A stretch of 64,000 nt of DNA from Liolophura sinensis (taxonomy: Eukaryota > Mollusca > Polyplacophora > Chitonida > Chitonidae). Of the stretch, positions 9,827-18,692 are shown one piece after another. How positions within the stretch are numbered: position 1 is the first letter of the stretch; each line of letters starts with the position of its first letter. The translations under genes and the position numbers were made by a program. A model generated the notes under the pieces. It saw nothing but the letters and a program-made list of their open reading frames with translations. It was not told the origin of the DNA and did no database searches. The DNA is taken from contig NC_088304.1 of assembly GCF_032854445.1 (NCBI RefSeq), positions 24,661,513 to 24,725,512 on the forward strand, written 5' to 3'.

Positions 9827-10042
9827 TCATAAGTAAGAAAGTACAATGTTATACCACAATCAAACATACGGATAAATCAGTCCTACAGGTTTTGCTTATT
9901 TACTGCTAATTAACCGAATAATGAATTCTGGATTAGCGCTGACAACACTGCGTGGTGCACCGAACCTCGCCTGACCAATTTAACCAACTTACACCTACAC
10001 GTTTTTGTTCAGGTGTCCTACGCACACAATATAAGCAACATC

Positions 10043-10114
10043 GGTTCCGTGGTGTAGTGGTTATCACGTCTGCTTAACACGCAGAAGGTCGCGAGTTCGA
10101 TCCTCGCCGGAACC
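10043..10114 (+). tRNA. tRNA-Val(AAC), unit 2 second copy
   Basis: Identical in all structural elements to the gene at 9131. It is the intact counterpart of the truncated tRNA at 3273. Position 73 is T and a TTTT run lies at about 10120. Confidence 0.95.
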
Positions 10115-10454
10115 TATTCTTGTTTTCACGCCGGAGGATTTCTTTGAAAGTCACACAGCGTTGTTATTTTTAATTCCATAATATAAATTCATAAAGGTAT
10201 ATGATACCTGTTCTCGACTGTAGACAGGTGTTAATTGTTTGCACGTGTTTACGTTGCCCTTGTTCAAATTTAAAGAAAATACATAACACTATTTTCCGGC
10301 GCTGTCTTATTACAAAACAGCTTCTCCAGTAACCACAGCCTTCATTTCTGGAGGCAGGTGGGTAGTAGGGAATGGGCCGAACGTGTCCGATTGAGGTGGC
10401 GGAGGGGATGGTGGAGCAGGTTGAGGTGTGACGTCCGGGCTCACCCTGCCCCAC

Positions 10455-10740
10455 CGTTAGGGTAGGCTTGTAAAGTTGAGTGTTGAACAGTGTCGCGACA
10501 AAACGGACCAATGGGGTGGGTTGTTTGGATGTTTTTTTCCCGCTCGGATATTTCGTTGACGTTTGCATCGTGTCCTCCAATGAGCGAGGAACGTGACGGG
10601 CCAATGAGCGACAGGGGAGCGAAACGCCGGCTTGTAAAGTTGGGTTAAACAGCTCCTTCGCGTTCCTGAATTTCGTTGACGTCCGCGCGGATGGGATAAA
10701 ATTGAGGTGTGTGAGCCGTGAAGACAGCAAGCTACTACGG
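10455..10740 (+). promoter_or_regulatory. Inverted CCAAT/E2F/CRE module, unit 2
   Basis: Same inverted module as 3585-3870. TTTCCCGC is at 10536-10543 and CCAAT boxes lie near 10508, 10575 and 10600. It faces the + strand frame that follows. Confidence 0.5.
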
Positions 10741-10744
10741 CTAT

Positions 10745-11469
10745 CATGCCTGCCTAGGCAACGCCAGACCACGTTCACCCAGAGACGCTACGCTGTCAGT
10801 ATGACATGATCCGCTTCTGCTAGCCCTTTGCTGCCAGAGTCTGCCGAGAAGAAGGTGTGCCTGCCATCGCCTGGCGAGGCCGTGACCAAACATCAGCTTG
10901 TATGGAGGGCATACCGACCTGACGGTCCGCCCTACCCGACCAAAGAAGGTGTCACCCTCAACTACCTAACCAACTGGCAAAACCTGGTAGAAGCCATCCA
11001 AGACATCGACATGTTGCTGGTAGCAGCCGAGGAAGAGACAGGCATCGGCGTCGGCGACGATGGCGACAACACGCAGGCGGTGACATGCAGTCTGGAGCAG
11101 CCGAACCCCGCTTCGCTGAAGTCAGAGCTTGGGTCGGCGCTGACTAACTTGCTGTGGAATGCTTACCACGTGGCTCTCCACCCCACATCCTACAGTTGCA
11201 GCGCAAAGCGTACGCTGCTGCTGCTGGTCTCAACAAACAACCACCAGGCGCGATCGACCAGACCTCCCGCTGTAGTTGACGGTGAACGCTGTGGGCTCGT
11301 CGTCATAGATAGCGTTCAGATACTCGTCCATGGCACCGAGATCGCTGAGTCGGTGGTTGTAGAGGTCCTGCACCGGCATGCCGCGATGGAAATGCTGGCG
11401 GATGGAACGCAAATGCGGCCGATACAGTTGTCGTATGTCGCTCGCACTGATAGGCAAGAGATAGTCTAG
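10745..11469 (+). pseudogene. Unassigned open frame downstream of inverted module, unit 2
   Basis: Counterpart of 3885-4564, with the same QLVWRAYRPDGPPYPTKEG region. The 5' part is homologous to the zinc-finger side up to CAGAGACGCTACG and then diverges. It looks broken. Function unknown. Confidence 0.35.
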
Positions 11470-11598
11470 GCGTTGAGTTGGGTCGGGTTGGAAGTGGCTC
11501 GCTGGCATCCTCCACTTTTTCTTGTTCGACTCATCCGTCTGTACACTTACTGGGACCCCGTCACTCGAGCTGGCTTCGTTTGCGGGGAAAGCGGTTCT
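11230..11598 (-). pseudogene. Minus-strand exon-like frame, unit 2
   Basis: The frame is open from directly after an acceptor-like TGCATTACAG (11608-11599) down to 11230. It holds AFPANEASSSDGVPVS, SNKKKWRMPASHFQ, RSIRQHFHRGMPVQDLYN and NAIYDDEPTAFTVNYSG. The acceptor-like site and protein-like composition support a former exon. The zinc-finger fragment about 1.9 kb upstream on the same strand (unit 3) ends in a consensus donor, so the two may once have belonged to one gene. Treated as a fossil. Confidence 0.45.
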
Positions 11599-11607
11599 CT
11601 GTAATGC

Positions 11608-12036
11608 AGAGTAGAGTATAGTATAGTATAGTATAACTATAGTATAATATAACTATAGTATGGTATAACTATAGTATGGTATAACTATAGTATGGTATAA
11701 CTATAGTATAGTATAATATAACTAAAGTATAGTATAGTATAGTTTGATATAGTATAGTATAATTATAGTCTAATTTAGTACAGTATAGCTTAACCATAGT
11801 ATAGTATAACTATAGTATAGTGTAACTATGGTATAATATAGTACAGTACAGTATAGTATAATTATAGTCTAGTATAGCTATAAAATAGTATAGTTTAACC
11901 ATGGTATAGTATAACTATAGCTATGGTATAACAATAGTATCGTATAACTATAGTATCGTATAGCTATAGTATAGTATAATTATAGTAGAGTATAACTATA
12001 ATATTGTATAACTATAATATAGTATAACTACAGTAA
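11608..12036. repeat. TATAG-type pentamer satellite, unit 2
   Basis: AT-rich TATAG/CTATA pentamer array, shorter than in unit 1 and with fewer GAGTA pentamers at its start. Confidence 0.95.
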
Positions 12037-12258
12037 TCGCTGGTAGTAGTACGGTCGCATAACACGGTGACTTGGTGTAAAGGTCTGTAGCGTGTGATGA
12101 CGCGACACCCCGCGCACAGTGTCAGCCAGCGTCTGTGGGGGTTTGTCGATAGCGTTATTGATTTTTTGTCTAACGGGCCAGGTGGCAACTTTGCCGTATT
12201 CTCTGTTGGGGTTATTCACATACATCTGCTGCAATATGTCATTAAAAAAGTTGTACAT
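12028..12258 (-). pseudogene. Short minus-strand protein-like fragment, unit 2
   Basis: A 76-codon open stretch contains NNPNREYGKVATWPVRQKIN and TLADTVRGVSRHHTL. The equivalent place in unit 1 (about 5207-5275) is mostly deleted. The composition is protein-like, but it is short, of unknown family and found in only one unit. Confidence 0.25.
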
Positions 12259-12259
12259 A

Positions 12260-13252
12260 ATATTTAGGTATAAAATGATCCAATCAGCTTTGATTCCCCC
12301 GCGATTTTATCAACGTATTGAGATGGACTTGTCCTTCGCAGCACCCCGATCGTCAAAAGAAAAAGTTTAGGTGCTGAAGCTAACAAAAATTAATATTCCT
12401 TTGGAAAACTATAGTCCAATCTCCCCCAAATACCCAGGTTTTAAATTTTAGTTGAGTATTCAATTTCAAATCCAGATCAGTTAGAACTTTCAGTTGTTTG
12501 TTGAGTTTGAGTGATTTATTCGAGCTTGAACCTCGAAGTGTAGTTGACTCGGTACAAGTTTTGTTTGTACAAATGTAAAATTACATATCAACACATGAAA
12601 ACAGCCTAACTGGTCTGCAGAACAGCATTTTCAAAGCTCTTCCCAGACATGCACAGTAACATCATTTGAAATTTTTGTTTCTCTCTTCGTCCTTCTCGAA
12701 TATGAATAAATTACAGCATACCTTCTTTCTCAGAATTTGTCACCTTCCAAATGATCACAAAAACAAAAACATTGCATGACTGAAGAGCTACACAAATATC
12801 ACAAATATGCAATCATTCTGTATTTAAAGTGTGCACGCAATGTTTAAGATGTATAGAACACCACATAACGCCATACATACACATTGTACACTATAGGGCT
12901 GATATCACAAAGCTATTACATATTGGCCTTTGTCAAATTAAACTTATAATTACACAGATTTACATAAAGGATGGAACACTTGGCTTTGGCATATTTATGT
13001 ATCAACATATTTATGTTTCATAAAAATGAAACAATGTTGCAAAAAGATAGATATTGACAGTATATACAAACTCATTTGATACCAAGTTGTATCTTTGGCT
13101 ACAGAGGAATAACAGTGAGAATATGGAGGACAAAGCATTTTGATCAGGTTTCACAAGCACCAGCAAATCCTCTGCTGAACAAGCTTTGTACATACAGCCT
13201 GCAAGGCTTTGGATCAACAACTACGTATCACACGTTGTAACAAGCAAAATAA
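12260..13252. other. AT-rich spacer of unit 2
   Basis: Collinear with 5275-6280. No gene or RNA is recognised. Confidence 0.6.
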
Positions 13253-13531
13253 ACTATACAGGTTAAATTTGATTATATTTTACCCCTCCTGTTCATTTGC
13301 ACATGTGTATGCAAGTTGGAATTATATTGAGGAAATAAATAGAATTCATTTCCACATTATCATGTCATTTTACCACAAATTACACGCCCAGTGCAAGAGA
13401 ATACCCGCAGATTTAATTAGTACAGTTTCTTTTTCTCGGTTGTCTATCTCATTTCCCGCATCAATCCATTAATCTCAAACCACAGTGTGTGTGCGTGTGT
13501 GCGTGTGTGCGTGTGTATGTGTGTGACTTAC

Positions 13532-13800
13532 CTTCCGTGTTCAGCACGTCGATGCACTCGCCAATCCCACAACCGGTAAAACGTCTTCTGGCACGCTTTA
13601 CATGTGTAGACCCGCTCTTTCCTATCGTGCACCTGTTGGTGCCGGACCAAATGTGTCCATCAGGGAAACTTCCGGGCACAGGTAGGGCACGTCAAGCTCT
13701 CCCCTCCCTCTGTGTGCTGCGTTTCGCTCATGCCTCAGCCAGTTATCCTCGTAGCGTCTCTGGGTGAATGTGGTCTGGCGTTGCCTACGTAGGTTTGCTC
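13532..13800 (-). pseudogene. C2H2 zinc-finger gene fragment, unit 3
   Basis: Minus-strand zinc-finger fragment like 6552-6790. The last finger contains YTCKACQKTFYRLWDWRVH and is followed by a GTAAGT donor at 13531-13526, then a (CA)n tract. It looks broken. Confidence 0.55.
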
Positions 13801-14348
13801 TCTTCACGGCTCACACACCTCAATTTTATCCCATCCGCGCGGACGTCAACGAAATTCAGGTGCCAACACCGCACGGTCACCCATTGGTCAGTTTGGGCCC
13901 GAAGGAGCTGAAGGAGCTACTCAACCCATCTTTACAAGCCGACGTTTTTCGCTCCCCTGATCAATATATTTAATGTTTCATAAAAATGAAACAATGTTGC
14001 AAAAGATTGATACTGGGCGTCCACGCGAACGTCAATGAAATTCAGGATCCAACACCGGGCGGTCACCCATTCGTCAGTTTGGGCGCGAAGGGTCTGAAAG
14101 AGCTGCTGAACCAAACTTTGCATGCCGACGTTTTCACTCTCCTGTCATTCATTGGTCCGTCACGTTCCTCGCTCATTGGAGGACGCGCTGCGGACGTCAA
14201 CGAAATATCCGAGCGGGAAAAAAGAACATCCAACCCATCCACCCCATTGGTCCGTTTTGGCGCGACACTGCACAACACCTTTACAAGCTTACCTAAACGG
14301 TGGGGTAAGGTGAGCGCGGACTCAACGCCTAACACCTACAAATTTTAG
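13800..14348 (-). promoter_or_regulatory. CCAAT/E2F/CRE-rich module, unit 3
   Basis: Third copy of the module. gcgggaaa is at 14213-14220, with conserved ATTGG boxes and GACGTCAACGAAAT cores. Confidence 0.5.
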
Positions 14349-14365
14349 ATTTTTGTAATCTTTAG

Positions 14366-14438
14366 GGGCTTGTGGCGCAATGTATAACGCGCCTGACCAC
14401 GGATCAGGAGATTCCAGGTGCGAATCTTAGCAAGCTCG
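14366..14438 (+). pseudogene. tRNA-Arg(ACG)-like, unit 3, lacks U33
   Basis: Same as 7380 but the anticodon loop reads CCACGGA, replacing the universally conserved U33 with C. The B box is also GTGCGAATC. Two defects at invariant positions make a functional tRNA unlikely. Confidence 0.75.
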
Positions 14439-14955
14439 TTATTTTATTTTATTTTTTTCATTTTTTTATTAATTTTTTTTTTTTTTGCAGTATTATAACA
14501 GCCGACAGCTTGTCGTCCAGCTCCTATAGTCTGTTTGTTGATGTATATATATGGTTAAATAATGTATTCTCTCCTCATTCTCTTTTTACAAGTTATAGTT
14601 GCCTTATACACGGGAATTTAATCCAACACTACCCTAAAAGTACATGCATCCTACAGGGTAGTGTGAGTCTTATTTTCTAAATATTTCAATATACAATATA
14701 CCTCTATGTTTCTGTACATACAGTTACATGCGTTTTCCTGAATATCTAAGTTGCCACGTGTGATATACAGTGGATAGCCTTATACACATGCAAACTAATG
14801 AAGAAAAGACTTATTGATTGGATCAGGTATCTGTGCCTGCCTGTTTGACCTGTGGTCACACCTGGAGATATTGATCATCACTGGGTGACAAACGCGATCT
14901 TACAGTCGTAATTTATAGTATTCAATACACTGGACCACAAAGCCTACAAGTGTGT

Positions 14956-15027
14956 GGTTCTGTGGTGTAGTGGTTATCACGTCTGCTTTACACGCAGAAG
15001 GTCGCGAGTTCGAACCTCGCCAGAACC
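14956..15027 (+). tRNA. tRNA-Val(TAC), unit 3
   Basis: Identical in structure to 7972-8043, anticodon TAC. TTTTT follows at 15030. Position 73 is T. Confidence 0.94.
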
Positions 15028-15275
15028 TATTTTTCTCTTCATTCCTTTCTGTTTGATTGTTGCAAACAGCGATATTGAGTATTTTAAAGTTATATTCAAT
15101 ATGCTGCGCGCATGCATGACACTTTGAAAAAAAAATTAATTAATCAGTATTCATCTAATATCCCCAGTGAGCTCTGTGTTATATTGCTAAGTCATCTACA
15201 TTGATGAGTTTCTCCATGTTTTCTGTGGTTTTCCGGAGATACTACGGCTCCTCAGCGTTTCCATCTTTAGTGAAA

Positions 15276-15280
<5 letters not shown>

Positions 15281-15362
<82 letters not shown>
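15281..15362. repeat. (AT)n microsatellite
   Basis: About 41 AT dinucleotides in unit 3. The same site in units 2 and 4 has only a short tatatgtat, so the expansion is private to this unit. Confidence 0.99.
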
Positions 15363-15365
<3 letters not shown>

Positions 15366-15467
15366 TCAAACCAGGTGAAATGGCTCCACCGCATACCTGC
15401 TAGGAGAAAAACAACAAACTTCATATATATTTACCCACGTGGTCAATACAGTCGTCCTGAAATCAGT

Positions 15468-15539
15468 GGTTCCGTGGTGTAGTGGTTATCACGTCTGCTT
15501 AACACGCAGAAGGTCGCGAGTTCGATCCTCGCCGGAACC
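15468..15539 (+). tRNA. tRNA-Val(AAC), unit 3
   Basis: Full tRNA-Val with anticodon AAC and all stems paired. A T6 run follows about 10 nt downstream. Position 73 is T. It sits just before the assembly gap. Confidence 0.95.
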
Positions 15540-15773
15540 TTGCGTATATTTTTTATTTCTCCACTTTCATTATGCAAGCGATTAAAAGACTTATCCTAAA
15601 TCCAACAACTACAAAGCTAGCACAATTCTTCTTTACCATATTTGGTGAACAACAGTTTTAATCCACACATTACGGACAAATTATTCCTACAGGATTTGCT
15701 TATTTACTGTTAATTAACCTAATAATTAATTCTGAATTAGCGCTGACAACACTGCGTATATAGTGCACGGAAA

Positions 15774-15973
15774 NNNNNNNNNNNNNNNNNNNNNNNNNNN
15801 NNNNNNNNNNNNNNNNNNNNNNNNNNNNNNNNNNNNNNNNNNNNNNNNNNNNNNNNNNNNNNNNNNNNNNNNNNNNNNNNNNNNNNNNNNNNNNNNNNNN
15901 NNNNNNNNNNNNNNNNNNNNNNNNNNNNNNNNNNNNNNNNNNNNNNNNNNNNNNNNNNNNNNNNNNNNNNNNN
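15774..15973. other. Assembly gap of 200 N
   Basis: Exactly 200 N. The left flank matches the sequence that precedes the second tRNA-Val(AAC) in unit 4 (17700-17716). The right flank starts at the zinc-finger/module junction. At minimum a tRNA-Val, the inverted module, the open frames, the satellite and a zinc-finger fragment are missing, so the true distance is probably several kb. Confidence 0.99.
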
Positions 15974-16540
15974 GGTCTGGCGTTGCCTACGCAGGTTTTA
16001 CTCTCTTCACGGCTCACACACCTCAATTTTATCCATCCGCGCGGACGTCAACGAAATTCAGGCGCCAACACCGCGCGGTCACCCATTGGTCAGTTTGGGC
16101 CCGAAGGAGCTGAAGGAGCTACTCAACCCATCTTTACAAGCCGACGTTTTTGCTCCCCTGATCAATATATTTAATGTTTCATAAAAATGAATGCAAAAGA
16201 TTGATACTGGGCGTCCACGCGAACGTCAATGAAATTCAGGTGCCAACACCGGGCGGTCACCCATTCGTCAGTTTGGGCGCGAAGGGTCTGAAAGAGCTGC
16301 TGAACCAAACTTTGCATGCCGACGTTTTCACTCTCCTGTCATTCATTGGTCCGTCACGTTCCTCGCTCATTGGAGAACGCGCTGCGGACGTCAACGAAAT
16401 ATCGAGCGGGAAAAAAGAACATCCAACCCATCCACCCCATTGGTCCGTTTTAGCGCGACACTGCACAACACCTTTACAAGCTTACCTAAACGGTGGGGTA
16501 GGGTGAGCGCGGACTCAAACGCCTAACACCTACAAATTTT
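15974..16540 (-). promoter_or_regulatory. CCAAT/E2F/CRE-rich module, unit 4
   Basis: Fourth copy, starting at the gap edge. gcgggaaa is at 16406-16413. Small deletions relative to units 1-3, for example around 16188. Confidence 0.5.
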
Positions 16541-16560
16541 AGATTTTTTGTAATCTTTAG

Positions 16561-16632
16561 GGGCTTGTGGCGCAATGTATAACGCGCCTGACTACGGATC
16601 AGGAGATTCCAGGTTCGAATCTAGCAAGCTCG
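16561..16632 (+). tRNA. tRNA-Arg(ACG), unit 4
   Basis: Only this copy has the canonical B box GGTTCGAATC and U33. Acceptor GGGCTTG/CAAGCTC, anticodon ACG. The T stem 3' strand is one base shorter than in the other copies (CTAG instead of CTTAG), so the T arm is imperfect. Confidence 0.7.
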
Positions 16633-16982
16633 TTATTTTTATTTTATTTTTTTCATTTTTTTATTAATTTTTTTTTTGTGTGAGGGTAGTGTGAGTCTTA
16701 TTTTCTAAATATTTCAATATACAATATACCTCTATGTTTCTGTACATACAGTTACATGCGTTTTCCTGATATCTAAGTTGCCACGTGTGATATACAGTGC
16801 ATAGCCTTATACACATGCAAACTAATGAAGAAAAGACTTATTGATTGGATCAGGTATCTGTGCCTGCCTGTTTGACCTGTGGTCACACCTGGAGATATTG
16901 ATCATCACTGGGTGACAAACGCGATCTTACAATCGTAATTTATAGTATTCAATACACTGGACCACAAAGCCTACAAGTGTGT

Positions 16983-17054
16983 GGTTCTGTGGTGTAGTGG
17001 TTATCACGTCTGCTTTACACGCAGAAGGTCGCGAGTTCGAACCTCGCCAGAACC
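16983..17054 (+). tRNA. tRNA-Val(TAC), unit 4
   Basis: Complete, anticodon TAC, identical stems to 7972. T-rich tract after the gene. Position 73 is T. Confidence 0.94.
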
Positions 17055-17422
17055 TTATTTTTCTCTTCATTCCTTTCTTTTTAATTGTTGCAAACAGCGA
17101 TATTGAGTATTTTTAAAGTTATATTCAATATGCTGCGCGCATGCATGACACGTTGAAAAAAAATTAATTAATCAGTAGTATTCATCTAATATCCCCAGTG
17201 AGCTCTGTGTTATATTTGTCCAGTAATCTACATTGATGAGTTTCTCCATGTTTTCTGTGGTTTTCCGGTGATAATACGGCTCCTCAGCGTTTCCATCTTT
17301 AGTGAAAATTGTATATATATGTATCACTCAAACGAGGTGAAATGGCTCCACCGCATACCTGCTAGGAGAAAAACCACAAACATATATATTTAACACGCGG
17401 TCAATATAGTCATCCTGAAAGG

Positions 17423-17494
17423 GGTTCCGTGGTGTAGTGGTTATCACGTCTGCTTAACACGCAGAAGGTCGCGAGTTCGATCCTCGCCGGAACC
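17423..17494 (+). tRNA. tRNA-Val(AAC), unit 4 first copy
   Basis: Complete tRNA-Val, anticodon AAC. Downstream sequence (ttgcgtatattttttatt) matches that after 15539. Position 73 is T. Confidence 0.95.
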
Positions 17495-17793
17495 TTGCGT
17501 ATATTTTTTATTTCCCCACTTTCATTATGCAAGCGATGAAAAGACTCCAACAACTACAAAGCTAGCACAATTCTTCTTTACCATATTTGGTGAACAACAG
17601 TTTTAATCCACACAGTATACGGACAAATTAGTCCTACAGGATTTGCTTATTTACTGTTATTAACCTAATAATTAATTCTGAATTAGCGCTGACAACACTG
17701 CGTATATAGTGCACGGAACCTTACGTGACAAAATCAACCCACTTACACCTCCGCTTTTGTCCAGGTGTCCTACTTAGAGTCAAACGCAAGAGC

Positions 17794-17865
17794 GGTTCCG
17801 TGGTGTAGTGGTTATCACGTCTGCTTAACACGCAGAAGGTCGCGAGTTCGATCCTCGCCGGAACC
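17794..17865 (+). tRNA. tRNA-Val(AAC), unit 4 second copy
   Basis: Complete tRNA-Val, anticodon AAC, last tRNA of the array. TTTT at 17874. Position 73 is T. Downstream, the unit block with CAGCTTCTCCAGTAACCA (17950) still matches 3449, then homology ends. Confidence 0.95.
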
Positions 17866-17982
17866 TCCTCCAATTTTCATGGCGGACGAAAATACTTTGA
17901 AAATCGCGCCTGAAATACTGTTTTCAGGCGCTGTCCTATTTTAAACCAGCTTCTCCAGTAACCATGGTCCTTATTTCTGGCT

Positions 17983-18046
17983 TGCTTCATGCTGGCTTCC
18001 TCTTTGGCTGTCTGGGGGAAGGCCTACCAGCAACCTGCGGATGTCG
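17983..18046 (+). mobile_element. SINE family A internal fragment
   Basis: A short piece (catgctggcttcctc to cagcaacctgcggatg) of the family A body, at the right edge of the tandem array. Confidence 0.6.
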
Positions 18047-18224
18047 TTATTTATGTCGTCGAGGTAAGAAGCTTTTAAAACTCTTTCATTTTCAGCACGT
18101 CAATTTTAGGGCTCTATCTCTCCAGATCACAGCTGCCAGTGTCACAAAAAAACGGAGATTTCATCTACGACAATCTAGAGCGTGGGCGGCCCTTGGACCC
18201 TCGCCTAACTAAGGTACAGTGATA

Positions 18225-18227
<3 letters not shown>

Positions 18228-18258
<31 letters not shown>
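18228..18258. repeat. Poly-C tract of 31
   Basis: Uninterrupted run of 31 C, then a C-rich CCACCTCCACCCCCACCCC stretch. The length is probably uncertain in the assembly. Confidence 0.98.
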
Positions 18259-18259
<1 letters not shown>

Positions 18260-18692
18260 CCCCGACAGCCACCTCCACCCCCACCCCATCTCTGCACCAC
18301 AAACCACTTTTTGCACGACGTTAAACCCCAACCACTTTTAATTTCCAGAGTCGGACTATCAGTGCGGTGTGACCAGTGGTAAACTATACCAATACCCGTG
18401 ATAGGTGGACGAGGAGAGGAATAAATACCTAGATTTATATAAAGTATATATACATGCTGAAAGTAAACACAACAAGGAAATATCACACAAATTACTTAAC
18501 GCTGGGACTAATATAACAGATATCTTGTCGCGGTTTCAACGCCTTGGCAGAGACAAAGACCCAAGTGGAGATAACTCTTGTCAGATAAAGAGAAACCATC
18601 ACAAAATGACGATTTCGCTCTTTTATCGTGAAGGTTAGAAAACACCCCGAGAAACAAATCACCTGTGTTTGTGTTTTCGTTTGCTGCTTTTC

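Larger units (their letters stand above)
1..17950. repeat. Tandem array of 6.3-7.0 kb tRNA-bearing units
   Basis: The same landmark (actatacagg) occurs at 9, 6281 and 13253, so successive units are 6272 and 6972 bp. In + order each unit has: a minus-strand zinc-finger fragment, a promoter-like module, a tRNA-Arg(ACG)-like gene, tRNA-Val(TAC), a SINE piece, tRNA-Val(AAC), a reversed SINE piece, a second tRNA-Val(AAC), an inverted promoter module, two facing open frames, a TATAG satellite and a 1-kb AT-rich spacer. Unit 4 begins inside the module after an N gap and ends near 17950, where unit sequence (the block also seen at 3421-3480) gives way to single-copy DNA. Units are nearly identical over long stretches, which indicates recent amplification or homogenisation. 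Confidence 0.93.

Noticed and set aside
18405-18638. + strand frame just upstream of GDPD1
   Set aside because: No domain or splice link to the first GDPD1 exon. Probably 5' flank or untranslated leader.
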